NCBI GenBank assembly: GCA_019750135.1
Contig: JAIEOV010000010.1
Location: 124,001 to 188,000, forward strand
From: Reyranella sp.
GTDB lineage: Bacteria; Pseudomonadota; Alphaproteobacteria; Reyranellales; Reyranellaceae
Reading direction: 5' to 3'
Length of the DNA stretch: 64,000 nucleotides
In this document: positions 27,311-35,254 of the stretch, in pieces
How positions within the stretch are numbered: position 1 is the first letter of the stretch
Layout: the number at the start of each line of letters is the position of its first letter
Program-made: the position numbers and the translations under genes
Notes under the pieces: model-generated
Databases searched by the model: none
What the model saw: only the letters and a program-made list of their open reading frames with translations
Told to the model about the DNA's origin: nothing

Positions 27311-27580
27311 TCAACGACGCAGACCCAGGCGCTCGATCAGCGTGTCGTAGCGCTTGTTGTCCTTGGCCTTGAGATAGTCGAGCAGACGCCGGCGCTGACC
27401 GACGAGCTTCAGGAGGCCGCGGCGCGAATGGTGATCCTTCGCGTGGCCCTTGAAGTGCTCGGTGAGATTGGAAATGCGTTCGCTCAGGATCGCGACCTGG
27501 ACTTCCGGCGAACCGGTGTCACCCTCGGCCTGGGCATACGACTTGATCAGCTCCGCCTTGCGGACGGCTGTGATCGACAT
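27311..27580 (-). CDS. rpsO: 30S ribosomal protein S15
   Basis: An 89-residue small ribosomal protein, the normal length of S15, which binds 16S rRNA early in 30S assembly. [25 protein letters not shown] and [23 protein letters not shown] are its conserved helices. It lies 17 bases downstream of truB and is followed by a strong terminator before pnp. Confidence 0.98.
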   Translation of the reverse strand: MSITAVRKAELIKSYAQAEGDTGSPEVQVAILSERISNLTEHFKGHAKDHHSRRGLLKLVGQRRRLLDYLKAKDNKRYDTLIERLGLRR

Positions 27581-27597
27581 CGGGACTCTCCATCGAC

Positions 27598-28503
27598 TTA
27601 AAGGTTGAAGACGCGTACCGGCTTGAGAGCCACGCCGTCCGAACGGACCAGCGCGACCAGCTTGCTGCCGGCCTCGGCGCGTAAAAGGGCTCCGGACGGC
27701 GGTACGTCCCGGGTCAAGAGCACTGGCTGGCCTTGGCGCAGCCGGTCCGCTTGGGCCTCCGTCAGGGCCAGCGCCGGGATGTCGTCCAGCGCGGTCTCGA
27801 CGGGGGCCAGGGCCCCGAGAAGCGGCGGAATATGCCCGAGGGCCTCCAGTTTGGAAAGCGAAATGGCCGCCTGCTCGCGGAACGGCCCGGCGGCGGTCCG
27901 ACGCAGGAAACTCAGGTGTCCGACGGTCCCCAAGGCAAGCGCCAGATCGCGCCCGAGGGACCGGATGTAGGTGCCCTTGCCGCAGGAAACCACGAAATCC
28001 GCATGGTCCGCGTCAGGACGTCCCACGAGCTCGAGGCTCTCGATCGACACCGGCCGGGGTTTCAGCTCGACCGCCTCGCCGGCGCGGGCCAGGTCATAGG
28101 CCCGCTTGCCGTCGATCTTGAGGGCCGAGAAGGCGGGCGGGGTCTGCTCGATGGTGCCGACGAAACGCGGCAGGACGGCACGGATGGCCGCATCGTCGGG
28201 CCGGACGGCGCTGGTCGCCGTGACCTCGCCTTCGAGATCCTCGGTCGAACGTGCCTCGCCGAAGCAGAGCGTGAAGCGGTACTCCTTGCGGCCGTCCATG
28301 ACGAAGGGAACGGTCTTGGTCGCCTCGCCGAGCGCGATGGGCAGGACGCCGCTCGCCAGCGGATCGAGCGTGCCGCCGTGGCCCGCCTTCTGCGCCCCGA
28401 ACAGCCGCCGGACCTTGCCGACCGCCGGCGTCGAGCCCAGCCCCACCGGTTTGTCGAGGATCACCCACCCGTCGACCTTGTCGCCTTTCCTGCTGCGCGC
28501 CAT
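27598..28503 (-). CDS. truB: tRNA pseudouridine(55) synthase TruB
   Basis: A 301-residue enzyme that makes pseudouridine-55 in the T-loop of t[27 protein letters not shown] opens the protein. Asp47 in [18 protein letters not shown] is the catalytic aspartate (E. coli Asp48), and later [27 protein letters not shown] is family-typical. It is followed by rpsO after 17 bases. Upstream, where rbfA normally adjoins it, lies a decayed TonB-dependent receptor. Confidence 0.96.
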   Translation of the reverse strand: MARSRKGDKVDGWVILDKPVGLGSTPAVGKVRRLFGAQKAGHGGTLDPLASGVLPIALGEATKTVPFVMDGRKEYRFTLCFGEARSTEDLEGEVTATSAVRPDDAAIRAVLPRFVGTIEQTPPAFSALKIDGKRAYDLARAGEAVELKPRPVSIESLELVGRPDADHADFVVSCGKGTYIRSLGRDLALALGTVGHLSFLRRTAAGPFREQAAISLSKLEALGHIPPLLGALAPVETALDDIPALALTEAQADRLRQGQPVLLTRDVPPSGALLRAEAGSKLVALVRSDGVALKPVRVFNL

Positions 28504-28639
28504 GGCGCGGGTTTAAGCCCACATTCCGTTGCGCGCCAGCCGCCGCGTCAGGCAGGCTGCAGTTATGATGGGGGCGGGGCAGGCGGATCGTGCCAGGCGG
28601 TCCGTGCTTTTTGGGTTGTTCTTTCTCTCCGGTGCGGCC

Positions 28640-29030
28640 GTGCTCACCGCGCCGGTCACGGCGTTCGCGAGGGTGAAGGGCGCGGTGCCGAACGCGCTGG
28701 CGACGACGTCCCAATAGCCCGTCGCCACCATCGCCAACGAATGGCCGATCGGACCGGTCGCCAGCCTGCCGCGCACGCCCGTTTCACCGGACTGCTTGGT
28801 GAAGTTGCGGGTGTACTGCTGGCCGGTCGAGGTGAACGTGCCGGACGTATTCAAGGCGCTGCCGAGCGTGCGCCGCCAGCTCTCGCGATAGTAGGACTGG
28901 CGTAGGCGGCGAAGGCGGTCCAGTCGTTGGCGAGGTCGACCTCGCCGCGCGCCATGCCGTAGAAGAACTCGGTGTTGATCGTCTCCCATGACCGTGCCGC
29001 GCGCGCGCCCAACACCGACTTCTTTCCGCG
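28640..29030 (-). pseudogene. Remnant of a TonB-dependent siderophore receptor
   Basis: In two minus-strand frames the sequence keeps the middle of a siderophore-receptor barrel. The upstream piece reads WETINTEFFYGMARGEVDL then ANDWTAFAAYA. A shift near 28895 leads to QSYYRESWRRTLG and then SGETGVRGRLATGPIGHSLAM. This is the order found in FhuE/FoxA-like receptors. No start, signal peptide, plug or C-terminal strand remains. It fills the 541-base gap between rbfA and truB. Frames on the other strand show no family signal. Confidence 0.7.
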
Positions 29031-29044
29031 CGACGAGTACTACC

Positions 29045-29449
29045 TCAATCGTCCTTGATGTCGCGCGCCACGTCGGGGCGGCGCAGCAGCTGGCCGATGC
29101 GGTCGGCCTCGTCGAACGTGCGGTCGATGGCGAAGCGTATCTCCGGCGCATGGCGCAGCTGCGCCTTCTCGCCGACGCGGGCACGGAACCACGGCGCGGC
29201 ACGTTTCATGGCCGCCAGCAGGCGCTGCTCGTCCTGGCCGCCCAGCGGCATGACGAAGGCGGTGGCGTTGCGCAGGTCGGGGCTGACATCGACCGACGTC
29301 ACCGTGATCGACGCCTCTCGCAGCTCGGGATCGCGCATGTCGCCGCGCTCCAGAAGCTCGGCCAGCAGATGGCGCAGCTCCTCGCCGACCCTGAGCTGGC
29401 GCTGGCTCGGGCCCTTCTTGTCGCGCTCGGACGGGCGACGACGGGACAT
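29045..29449 (-). CDS. rbfA: 30S ribosome-binding factor RbfA
   Basis: A 134-residue KH-fold cold-shock factor that binds the 30S subunit during 16S rRNA maturation. QLRVGEELRHLLAELLERGD at the N-terminus and RNATAFVMPLGG then RHAPEIRFAIDRTFDEADRIGQLL are family hallmarks. The length is usual. It lies 75 bases downstream of infB, separated by two hairpins. The expected next gene, truB, is displaced by the receptor remnant. Confidence 0.95.
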   Translation of the reverse strand: MSRRRPSERDKKGPSQRQLRVGEELRHLLAELLERGDMRDPELREASITVTSVDVSPDLRNATAFVMPLGGQDEQRLLAAMKRAAPWFRARVGEKAQLRHAPEIRFAIDRTFDEADRIGQLLRRPDVARDIKDD

Positions 29450-29462
29450 GGGATTCTCCTCC

Positions 29463-29514
29463 GTCGCCGTAGGACGGCGACACCTCCCCAGCGCGGGGTT
29501 CCGCGCTGGGGAGG
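29463..29514. repeat. Two hairpins between infB and rbfA
   Basis: GTCGCCGT/ACGGCGAC with a 3-base loop (29463-29481), then CCTCCCCAGCGCGG/CCGCGCTGGGGAGG with a 4-base loop (29483-29514). Neither has a T-run, so they are more likely processing or stability hairpins than terminators. The CCTCCCCAGC...GCTGGGGAGG palindrome recurs at 57868-57896 with the same downstream AA(G)CGCT. Confidence 0.65.
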
Positions 29515-29524
29515 AACGCTCAAA

Positions 29525-32248
29525 TCACAACGTCGGCTGGACTGCCTCGACGTCGAAGCACTCGATGACGTCGCCGACCTTGATGTCGTCGTAGTTCTCG
29601 AACGCCATGCCGCACTCGAAGCCGTGCTGGACCTCGCGGACCTCTTCCTTGAATCGGCGCAGCGTCTTCAGCGTGCCCTCGTGGATCACCACGTTGTCGC
29701 GCAGCAGGCGCACCTTGGCGCCGCGCTTGACGTTGCCTTCGGTGACCATGCAGCCCGCCACGTTGCCGACCTTGGTGATGCGGAAGACCTCGCGGATCTG
29801 CGCATTGCCGAGGAACGTCTCCTTGTAGGTCGGGTCGAGCAGGCCGACCATCAGCTGCTGGATGTCCTCGGTCACCTTGTAGATGATCGAGTAGTAGCGG
29901 ATGTCGATCTTGTCGCGCTTGGCGATCTCGCGCGCCTGCGGGTTCGCACGCACGTTGAAGCCGATGATCAGCGCACCCGACGCCTTGGCCAGCGTGATGT
30001 CGGCCTCGCTGATGCCGCCGACGCCCGAGTAGATGACGCGGGTCGCCACCTTCTCGGTCGAAAGCCGCGTCAACGCGCCGGCCAGCGCTTCGGCCGAGCC
30101 CTGCACGTCGGCCTTGATCAGCACCGGCAGTTCCTTGGCCGTGCCCTCGCGGATGCCCTTGATCATCTCCTCGAGGGTGCCGCGGCCGCCCGCGGCGCGG
30201 GCGAGCTGGGCCTGGCGATCGCGGCGGGCACGGAAGTCGGCGACCTCGCGCGCACGCGCCTCGCTCTCCATGACGTGGAACTCGTCGCCCGCCTGCGGCG
30301 TGCCGTCGAGGCCCAGGATCTCGACCGGGAAGGCCGGACCCGCGCTGTCGACCGCATTGCCGCGGTCGTCGACCAGGCGGCGGACACGGCCCCACACGGC
30401 GCCGGCCACCAGCACGTCGCCGACGCGCAGCGTGCCGCGCTGCACCAGCACGGTCGCCACCGAGCCGCGGCCCGGATCGAGCTGGGCCTCGACCACCACG
30501 CCGTCGGCCGGACGGTCGGGGTTGGCCTTGAGCTCGAGCACTTCGGCCTGCAGCAGGATCGCTTCCTCGAGCTTGTCGAGGTTGGTCTTCTTGGTCGCCG
30601 AGACCTCGATCGACTGGACGTCGCCGCCCAGCTGCTCGACCTGGATCTCGTCCTGCAGCAGCTCGGTGCGCACCCGGTTGGGGTCCGCGCCGGCCTTGTC
30701 CATCTTGTTGATCGCGATGATCATCGGCACGCCGGCCGCCTTGGAGTGCGCGATCGCCTCCTTGGTCTGCGGCATGACGCCGTCATCGGCCGCAACCACC
30801 AGGACGACGATGTCCGTCACCTTGGCGCCGCGCGCACGCATGGCGGTAAAGGCCTCGTGGCCCGGCGTGTCGAGGAAGGTGATCTTCTGGCTCGACGGCA
30901 GGGTCACCTGGTAGGCGCCGATATGCTGGGTGATGCCGCCCGCCTCGTGCGCCGCCACGTCGGTGGCGCGCAGCGCGTCAAGCAGCGAGGTCTTGCCGTG
31001 GTCGACGTGGCCCATGATGGTCACGACCGGCGGCCGCGGCAGCATCGTCTCGGGCGCGTCGACGCTTTCCGTCAGCGCGGTCTCGACGTCGCCCTCGGCG
31101 ACGCGCTTGGGCCGGTGGCCCATCTCGGTCACGACCAGCTCGGCCGTGTCGGGATCGATCGCCTGGTTGATGGTCGCCATCACGCCCATGCGCATCAGCG
31201 TCTTGACGACGTCGGCGCTGCGCTCGGACATGCGCTGGGCCAGTTCCTGGACCGTGATGGTCTCTGGGATCGTGACCTCGCGATAGACCTTCTGCTGCGG
31301 TTCGTTGGCGTGCTCACGGCGACGGTCGCGCTCCAGGCGACGGCGCATCTGCGCCGCCGACCGGCTGCGGAAATCGTTCTCGCCCTCGACCGCGCGGCCG
31401 ACGTCGACCTTGTCCGACCGGCGCTTGGGCGCCTCGCGGCGCGCGCCCGGCGGCTGCGGCAGACGCTTGTTGACGATGGCGGGCCGCATCGGCGGCCGGC
31501 GCAGCGCGTCGGCCGACTGGCCGCCGGTGGGAGCGCCCGGACGTCGAATCGGTGCGGCGGGCGCTGCTGCTGCGGCAGGGGCTGCCGCCGGCTGCGGGGC
31601 GGCGCCGGGATTGATCTCCTCGGCCTGGCGCGCGATCGGCGCCTGCGGCGAGGCGGTGGCGGCCTGGTCGAGGCGCTTCTGCACCAAGGCGTCGGCCTTG
31701 CGCTTGACCTCTTCCTCGGCCTTCTTGCGCGCTTCTTCAGCGGCCAGCCGCTTCTTGTGCTCTTCCTCGGCCTTGCGGCGCGCCTCGTCCTCGATGGCGC
31801 GGCGGGCCGCTTCCTGGGCCGCACGCTGGCGGGCCGCCTCGGCGTCGCGATTGGCGTCGACCAGGGCGCGGGCGCGCGCTTCTTTCTCTTCTTCCGTCAG
31901 CGTCCGCAGCACGGCGCCGCCGGAGCGGGCGTCATTGGACGGGCGCGGCGTCGGCCGCGCGCCCGTGTTGGCACCGCCGCCGCCCAGCTTGAGGGTGCGG
32001 CCGCTCGGCGCCGCCGGAGCGGCGGGCGCAGGTTTTGGCGCGGGTGCTGCAGCCGCGGGCGCATTCGGCGCGCCCGGCCGCTTCACCGGCTTCTTGACCT
32101 CGACCGCCACCACGCGCGTGCGGCCATGCGAAAATTTCTGGCGCACCTGCGAGTCGGCCGCGCTCTTCGCCGGCGCCGCGCCCGTGCGCGTCGTCGTCGA
32201 AAGCGTGAGCGGCTTGGTCGGCTTGGTCTGCTCTTTCTGTTCCGTCAT
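29525..32248 (-). CDS. infB: Translation initiation factor IF-2
   Basis: A 907-residue GTPase that places initiator tRNA on the 30S subunit. The N-terminus (to about 300) is a long charged Ala/Pro/Arg-rich segment with a coiled-coil of the [22 protein letters not shown] type. The G domain has [15 protein letters not shown] (near residue 412), DTPGHEAF and NKMDKAG, then C-terminal OB and C2 domains. ATG at 32248 ([10 protein letters not shown]) is preferred over an upstream frame extension. ylxR lies 42 bases upstream in the nusA-ylxR-infB order. Confidence 0.97.
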   Translation of the reverse strand: MTEQKEQTKPTKPLTLSTTTRTGAAPAKSAADSQVRQKFSHGRTRVVAVEVKKPVKRPGAPNAPAAAAPAPKPAPAAPAAPSGRTLKLGGGGANTGARPTPRPSNDARSGGAVLRTLTEEEKEARARALVDANRDAEAARQRAAQEAARRAIEDEARRKAEEEHKKRLAAEEARKKAEEEVKRKADALVQKRLDQAATASPQAPIARQAEEINPGAAPQPAAAPAAAAAPAAPIRRPGAPTGGQSADALRRPPMRPAIVNKRLPQPPGARREAPKRRSDKVDVGRAVEGENDFRSRSAAQMRRRLERDRRREHANEPQQKVYREVTIPETITVQELAQRMSERSADVVKTLMRMGVMATINQAIDPDTAELVVTEMGHRPKRVAEGDVETALTESVDAPETMLPRPPVVTIMGHVDHGKTSLLDALRATDVAAHEAGGITQHIGAYQVTLPSSQKITFLDTPGHEAFTAMRARGAKVTDIVVLVVAADDGVMPQTKEAIAHSKAAGVPMIIAINKMDKAGADPNRVRTELLQDEIQVEQLGGDVQSIEVSATKKTNLDKLEEAILLQAEVLELKANPDRPADGVVVEAQLDPGRGSVATVLVQRGTLRVGDVLVAGAVWGRVRRLVDDRGNAVDSAGPAFPVEILGLDGTPQAGDEFHVMESEARAREVADFRARRDRQAQLARAAGGRGTLEEMIKGIREGTAKELPVLIKADVQGSAEALAGALTRLSTEKVATRVIYSGVGGISEADITLAKASGALIIGFNVRANPQAREIAKRDKIDIRYYSIIYKVTEDIQQLMVGLLDPTYKETFLGNAQIREVFRITKVGNVAGCMVTEGNVKRGAKVRLLRDNVVIHEGTLKTLRRFKEEVREVQHGFECGMAFENYDDIKVGDVIECFDVEAVQPTL

Positions 32249-32290
32249 ATGTCGTGTTGTCCTTGGTCCGCTGCGGCCCGTCAACCGTCG

Positions 32291-32956
32291 TTACTTTTCA
32301 ATGAGACTGCTGTTCGACCGGTAGCCGCGCCAGCGCGCCGCCCCAGCCTCGATCCGCTCGATAAAAGCGCCACCCGCATCGTCGCGGGCAACCGCCACAT
32401 AGACCGCCTGCTCGCGGCCGAAGATTCCGCCCAATGCCGCCGCATCGCCCAGCCGGGCGATCGGCAGGCCTGTGGCACGGCTCACGGCTTCGAGCTTGCC
32501 CAGCCCGTCGCCATCGGCTTCGTCGGCCACGATCAGGAGCCCGGCGCGCCGTTGGCCCGCCATCTGCTCGACCTTCACGAAGCCTGCGACGGCGCGGCCG
32601 GCCCGGCGCGCCCGGCTGAGATCGGCCAGCGCCCGCTCCAGAAGCAGCCGTTCGACCCGGTCGGGCAGGTCGGCGGCGGGCTTCACCGAGGCCCGCGCCG
32701 CCCTGGCGAACAGGTTCTTCGCCACGGCGCGCTCGACCGCCGACCGCTCCGCCTTCACCCAGATTCCGCGCCCCGGCAGCCGCCGCGCCAGATCGGGCAC
32801 GACGTCGCCTTCCGGCCCGATCACGAACCGGATCATCCGCTCAGGCGCACCCGTTTCGCCGGTCGCAATGCACGTCCGAGTGGGGCAGGTGCGCTGCGGT
32901 CCGGTAGCGGGAGGAGCCTGGGTTTCGGCTCGGGACATGGCGTTGGCGAATGCCAA
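32291..32956 (-). CDS. YlxR-family RNA-binding protein with L7Ae-like extension
   Basis: A 221-residue protein. Residues 20-90 match YlxR/DUF448 (RTCIATGETGAPERMIRFV, LPGRGIWVKAERSAVERAV). Residues about 95-200 look like an L7Ae/ribosomal L30e-type domain, a fusion common in Alphaproteobacteria. The start is likely a TTG at 32954-32956, because AAGGAG lies 9 bases before it; the ATG at 32938 has no such site. It begins 18 bases after nusA. It is thought to act in RNA binding alongside NusA and IF-2. Confidence 0.88.
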   Translation of the reverse strand: MAFANAMSRAETQAPPATGPQRTCPTRTCIATGETGAPERMIRFVIGPEGDVVPDLARRLPGRGIWVKAERSAVERAVAKNLFARAARASVKPAADLPDRVERLLLERALADLSRARRAGRAVAGFVKVEQMAGQRRAGLLIVADEADGDGLGKLEAVSRATGLPIARLGDAAALGGIFGREQAVYVAVARDDAGGAFIERIEAGAARWRGYRSNSSLIEK

Positions 32957-32974
32957 GTGGGTCGTCTCCTTGCT

Positions 32975-34513
32975 CTAGGCCTTGGCCGCGTCGGCGGCCT
33001 GGGCGTCCTCGGCGGCGAACCAGTGCTCGCGCGCCTTCATGATGATGGCGTTGGCGGTGTCATTATCCATGGCGCTCTCGCCCACGATCTCGCGCAGCTC
33101 GTCCGAGGCGAGGTCGGCGAGGTCGTCGCGGGTCTTCACGCCCTTTTCGCCCAGCGCCACCAGCATCGGCAGCGTCAGGCCCTCGGTCGTGCGCACGTCC
33201 TCGTCGACGCCGAGCTCTTCCAGGCGGGTCGTCAGCTCCGCATCGCGCTTCTCGATGAACTCGCGGGCGCGGCGCTGCAGCTCGGTGGCGATCTCCTCGT
33301 CGAAACCTTCGACGCCGGCCAGGTCCTCGACCGCCGAATCGGAGATGTCCTCGACCGCGGCATAGCCTTCGGCCACCAGGAGATGGGCAATGACGTCGTC
33401 GACATCAAGCGCGGCCTTGAACAGCTCGGTGCGCTCGCGGGTCTCCTTCTGGCGGCGCTCGCTCTCCTCGGCCTCGGTCATGATGTCGATTTCCCAGCCG
33501 GTGAGCTGGGAGGCCAGCTTGACGTTCTGGCCGCGGCGGCCGATCGCCAGGCTGAGCTGGTCGTCGGGCACCACGACCTCGGTCTTGTTCTTCTCCTCGT
33601 CCATCAGCACCTTGCTGACCTCGGCCGGGGCCAGCGCATTGACGATGAAGTTGGCGGTGTCGTTCGACCACGGGATGATGTCGACCTTCTCGCCCTGCAG
33701 TTCCTGGACGACGGCCTGCACGCGGCTGCCGCGCATGCCGACGCAGGCGCCGATCGGGTCGATGGCGCTGTCGTGGCTCAGCACGGCGATCTTGGCGCGG
33801 CTGCCGGGGTCGCGGGCGACCGCCTTGATCTCGATGATGCCGTCGTAGATTTCCGGCACTTCCTGGCCGAACAGCTTGGCCATGAACTGCGGATGGCTGC
33901 GCGACAGGAAGATCTGCGGGCCGCGCGGCTCCTCGCGGACATCGAAGATGTAGGCGCGCACGCGGTCGTTCACGCGCAGGCTCTCGCGCGGGATCGTCTC
34001 GTCGCGGCGGATCACGCCTTCGGCGCGCTGCAAGTCGACGGTGATGTTGCCGTAGTCGACGCGCTTCACCACGCCGGACACGATCTCGCCGACGCGATCC
34101 TTGAACTCCTCGTACTGCCGCTTGCGCTCGCTCTCGCGCATGCGCTGGGTGATGACCTGCTTGGCCGTCTGGGCGGCGACGCGGCCGAAGTCGATCGGCG
34201 GCAACTCATCGGTCAGGAAGTCGCCGACCTGCGCCTCGGGATTGCGGCGCTGCGCTTCGACCAGCGCCACCTGCGTGTTCTCGTTCTCGATCGGGTCGGC
34301 CACCTGCATGTAGCGCAGCAGCTTGATCTCGCCCGTCTTGCGGTCGATCTCGGCGCGGATGTCGTGCTCCAGGCCGTACTTGGCGCGGCCGGCCTTCTGG
34401 ATGGCCTGCTCCATCGCCTCGAGCACTTCCTCGCGCTCGATGCCCTTCTCGCGGGCGACCATGTCGGCCACCTGCAGCATCTCCAGGCGCGGGATATCGG
34501 CAGTCGTTGCCAT
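32975..34513 (-). CDS. nusA: Transcription termination/antitermination protein NusA
   Basis: A 512-residue RNA polymerase-associated factor. The order is an N-terminal polymerase-binding domain, an S1 domain (GEIVSGVVKRVDYGNITVDL, about 130-200), two KH domains (PIGACVGMRGSRVQAVVQEL and QLSLAIGRRGQNVKLASQL, about 240-350) and two C-terminal acidic helix-hairpin repeats. This matches proteobacterial NusA. It follows rimP after 23 bases and precedes ylxR, in the usual operon. Confidence 0.97.
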   Translation of the reverse strand: MATTADIPRLEMLQVADMVAREKGIEREEVLEAMEQAIQKAGRAKYGLEHDIRAEIDRKTGEIKLLRYMQVADPIENENTQVALVEAQRRNPEAQVGDFLTDELPPIDFGRVAAQTAKQVITQRMRESERKRQYEEFKDRVGEIVSGVVKRVDYGNITVDLQRAEGVIRRDETIPRESLRVNDRVRAYIFDVREEPRGPQIFLSRSHPQFMAKLFGQEVPEIYDGIIEIKAVARDPGSRAKIAVLSHDSAIDPIGACVGMRGSRVQAVVQELQGEKVDIIPWSNDTANFIVNALAPAEVSKVLMDEEKNKTEVVVPDDQLSLAIGRRGQNVKLASQLTGWEIDIMTEAEESERRQKETRERTELFKAALDVDDVIAHLLVAEGYAAVEDISDSAVEDLAGVEGFDEEIATELQRRAREFIEKRDAELTTRLEELGVDEDVRTTEGLTLPMLVALGEKGVKTRDDLADLASDELREIVGESAMDNDTANAIIMKAREHWFAAEDAQAADAAKA

Positions 34514-34536
34514 TGTCTTGTCCTCTCTTCGATTCC

Positions 34537-35046
34537 CTAATGAGCTTGACCCGCCCCTTGCTGGGCGAGCCGATGTTCTTCAATCAACGCGTCGGTCATC
34601 TCGAGCTTGGCCCTGGACACGACCGCGAGCGGCACCGCCGCCTCCGTGCCGTCGTCCAGACGCAGCCGCACCACGCCGTCACTCAGTCCCAGAAGCGTGC
34701 CCTTGAAGCGGCGACGCCCGTCCACCGGCTCGGCGGTCTCCACGCGGGCGAGATGTCCCGCCCACCTTGAATAGTCCTTGGGCCGCGTCAGCGGCCGGTC
34801 GATGCCGGGCGAGCTCACCTCGAGGGTGTAGGCGCCCGGGATGGGATCCTCGACATCGAGCACCGCCGAGAGGGCGCGAGAGAGCGTGGCGCAGGCCTCG
34901 ACATCCATCGGGCTGCCGTCGGCCGGCTCGATCATGATCTGCAGCGTCCCGCCGCCCTTGCTCATGGCGACGCGAACCAGCTCGAAGCCCATGCCGACCA
35001 CGGTCGGGGCAACGATGTCTTCAATGCGACGCAACAGGTCGGTCAC
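34537..35046 (-). CDS. rimP: Ribosome maturation factor RimP
   Basis: A 169-residue 30S assembly factor. VGMGFELVRVAMSKGGGTLQI, CATLSRALSAVLD and YTLEVSSPGIDRPLTRPKD are its conserved segments. The frame is open further upstream, but GTG at 35046 (VTDLLRRIED) gives the usual family N-terminus and length. It is first in the rimP-nusA-ylxR-infB-rbfA operon. A promoter-like pair and an intrinsic-terminator-like hairpin precede it, suggesting control by attenuation. Confidence 0.93.
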   Translation of the reverse strand: MTDLLRRIEDIVAPTVVGMGFELVRVAMSKGGGTLQIMIEPADGSPMDVEACATLSRALSAVLDVEDPIPGAYTLEVSSPGIDRPLTRPKDYSRWAGHLARVETAEPVDGRRRFKGTLLGLSDGVVRLRLDDGTEAAVPLAVVSRAKLEMTDALIEEHRLAQQGAGQAH

Positions 35047-35086
35047 GCGGGTTCTGGTCTCGACTGTATGGGCCGGCGGGCTTCCC

Positions 35087-35121
35087 AAAAATGAAAAGAG
35101 CGGGCGTTCGGCCCACTCTTT
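35087..35121 (-). terminator. Terminator-like hairpin in the rimP leader (possible attenuator)
   Basis: On the minus strand AAAGAGTGGGC pairs with GCCCGCTCTTT (11 bp, one T-G wobble) around a 5-base loop and is followed by TCATTTTT. It lies about 35 bases downstream of a putative start site and about 40 bases before the rimP GTG. It would stop transcripts before the operon unless an alternative fold forms. Confidence 0.7.
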
Positions 35122-35161
35122 CTTGTTTGGTTCGTCCCGCGAACCCGATGAGGATGGCGCG

Positions 35162-35190
35162 GATATAAGCGCAGTCCGGGCAAAGAGCAA
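35162..35190 (-). promoter_or_regulatory. Putative sigma-70 promoter of the rimP-nusA-infB operon
   Basis: On the minus strand TTGCTC (35185-35190) and TATATC (35162-35167) with an exact 17-base spacer. The predicted start is near 35155, giving a leader of about 110 bases. Confidence 0.6.
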
Positions 35191-35254
35191 GGAAATCCGG
35201 CAGGGCTTTATGGCCCCGCGCAGCGATACCCCTATTAGTAGTGGTTCGCGGCCG

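Noticed and set aside
24780..27350. 856-codon plus-strand frame opposite pnp
   Set aside because: Complement of pnp with no motif; pnp is certain.
28985..29062. Plus-strand stretch reading NTDFFPRDEYYLNRP just before the rbfA end
   Set aside because: It looks protein-like but is bounded by an upstream in-frame stop and overlaps the receptor remnant and rbfA on the other strand; taken as chance.
28988..34540. 1850-codon open frame on the plus strand opposite nusA, ylxR and infB
   Set aside because: Its translation is His/Arg/Asp/Leu-rich with no domain, the usual mirror of GC-rich genes; the minus strand encodes certain nusA, ylxR, infB and rbfA.
35120..35250. Possible tRNA in front of rimP
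   Set aside because: GGGTTCGCGGGACGAACC suggests a T-arm at first sight, but no acceptor stem, anticodon arm or D-arm can be drawn.
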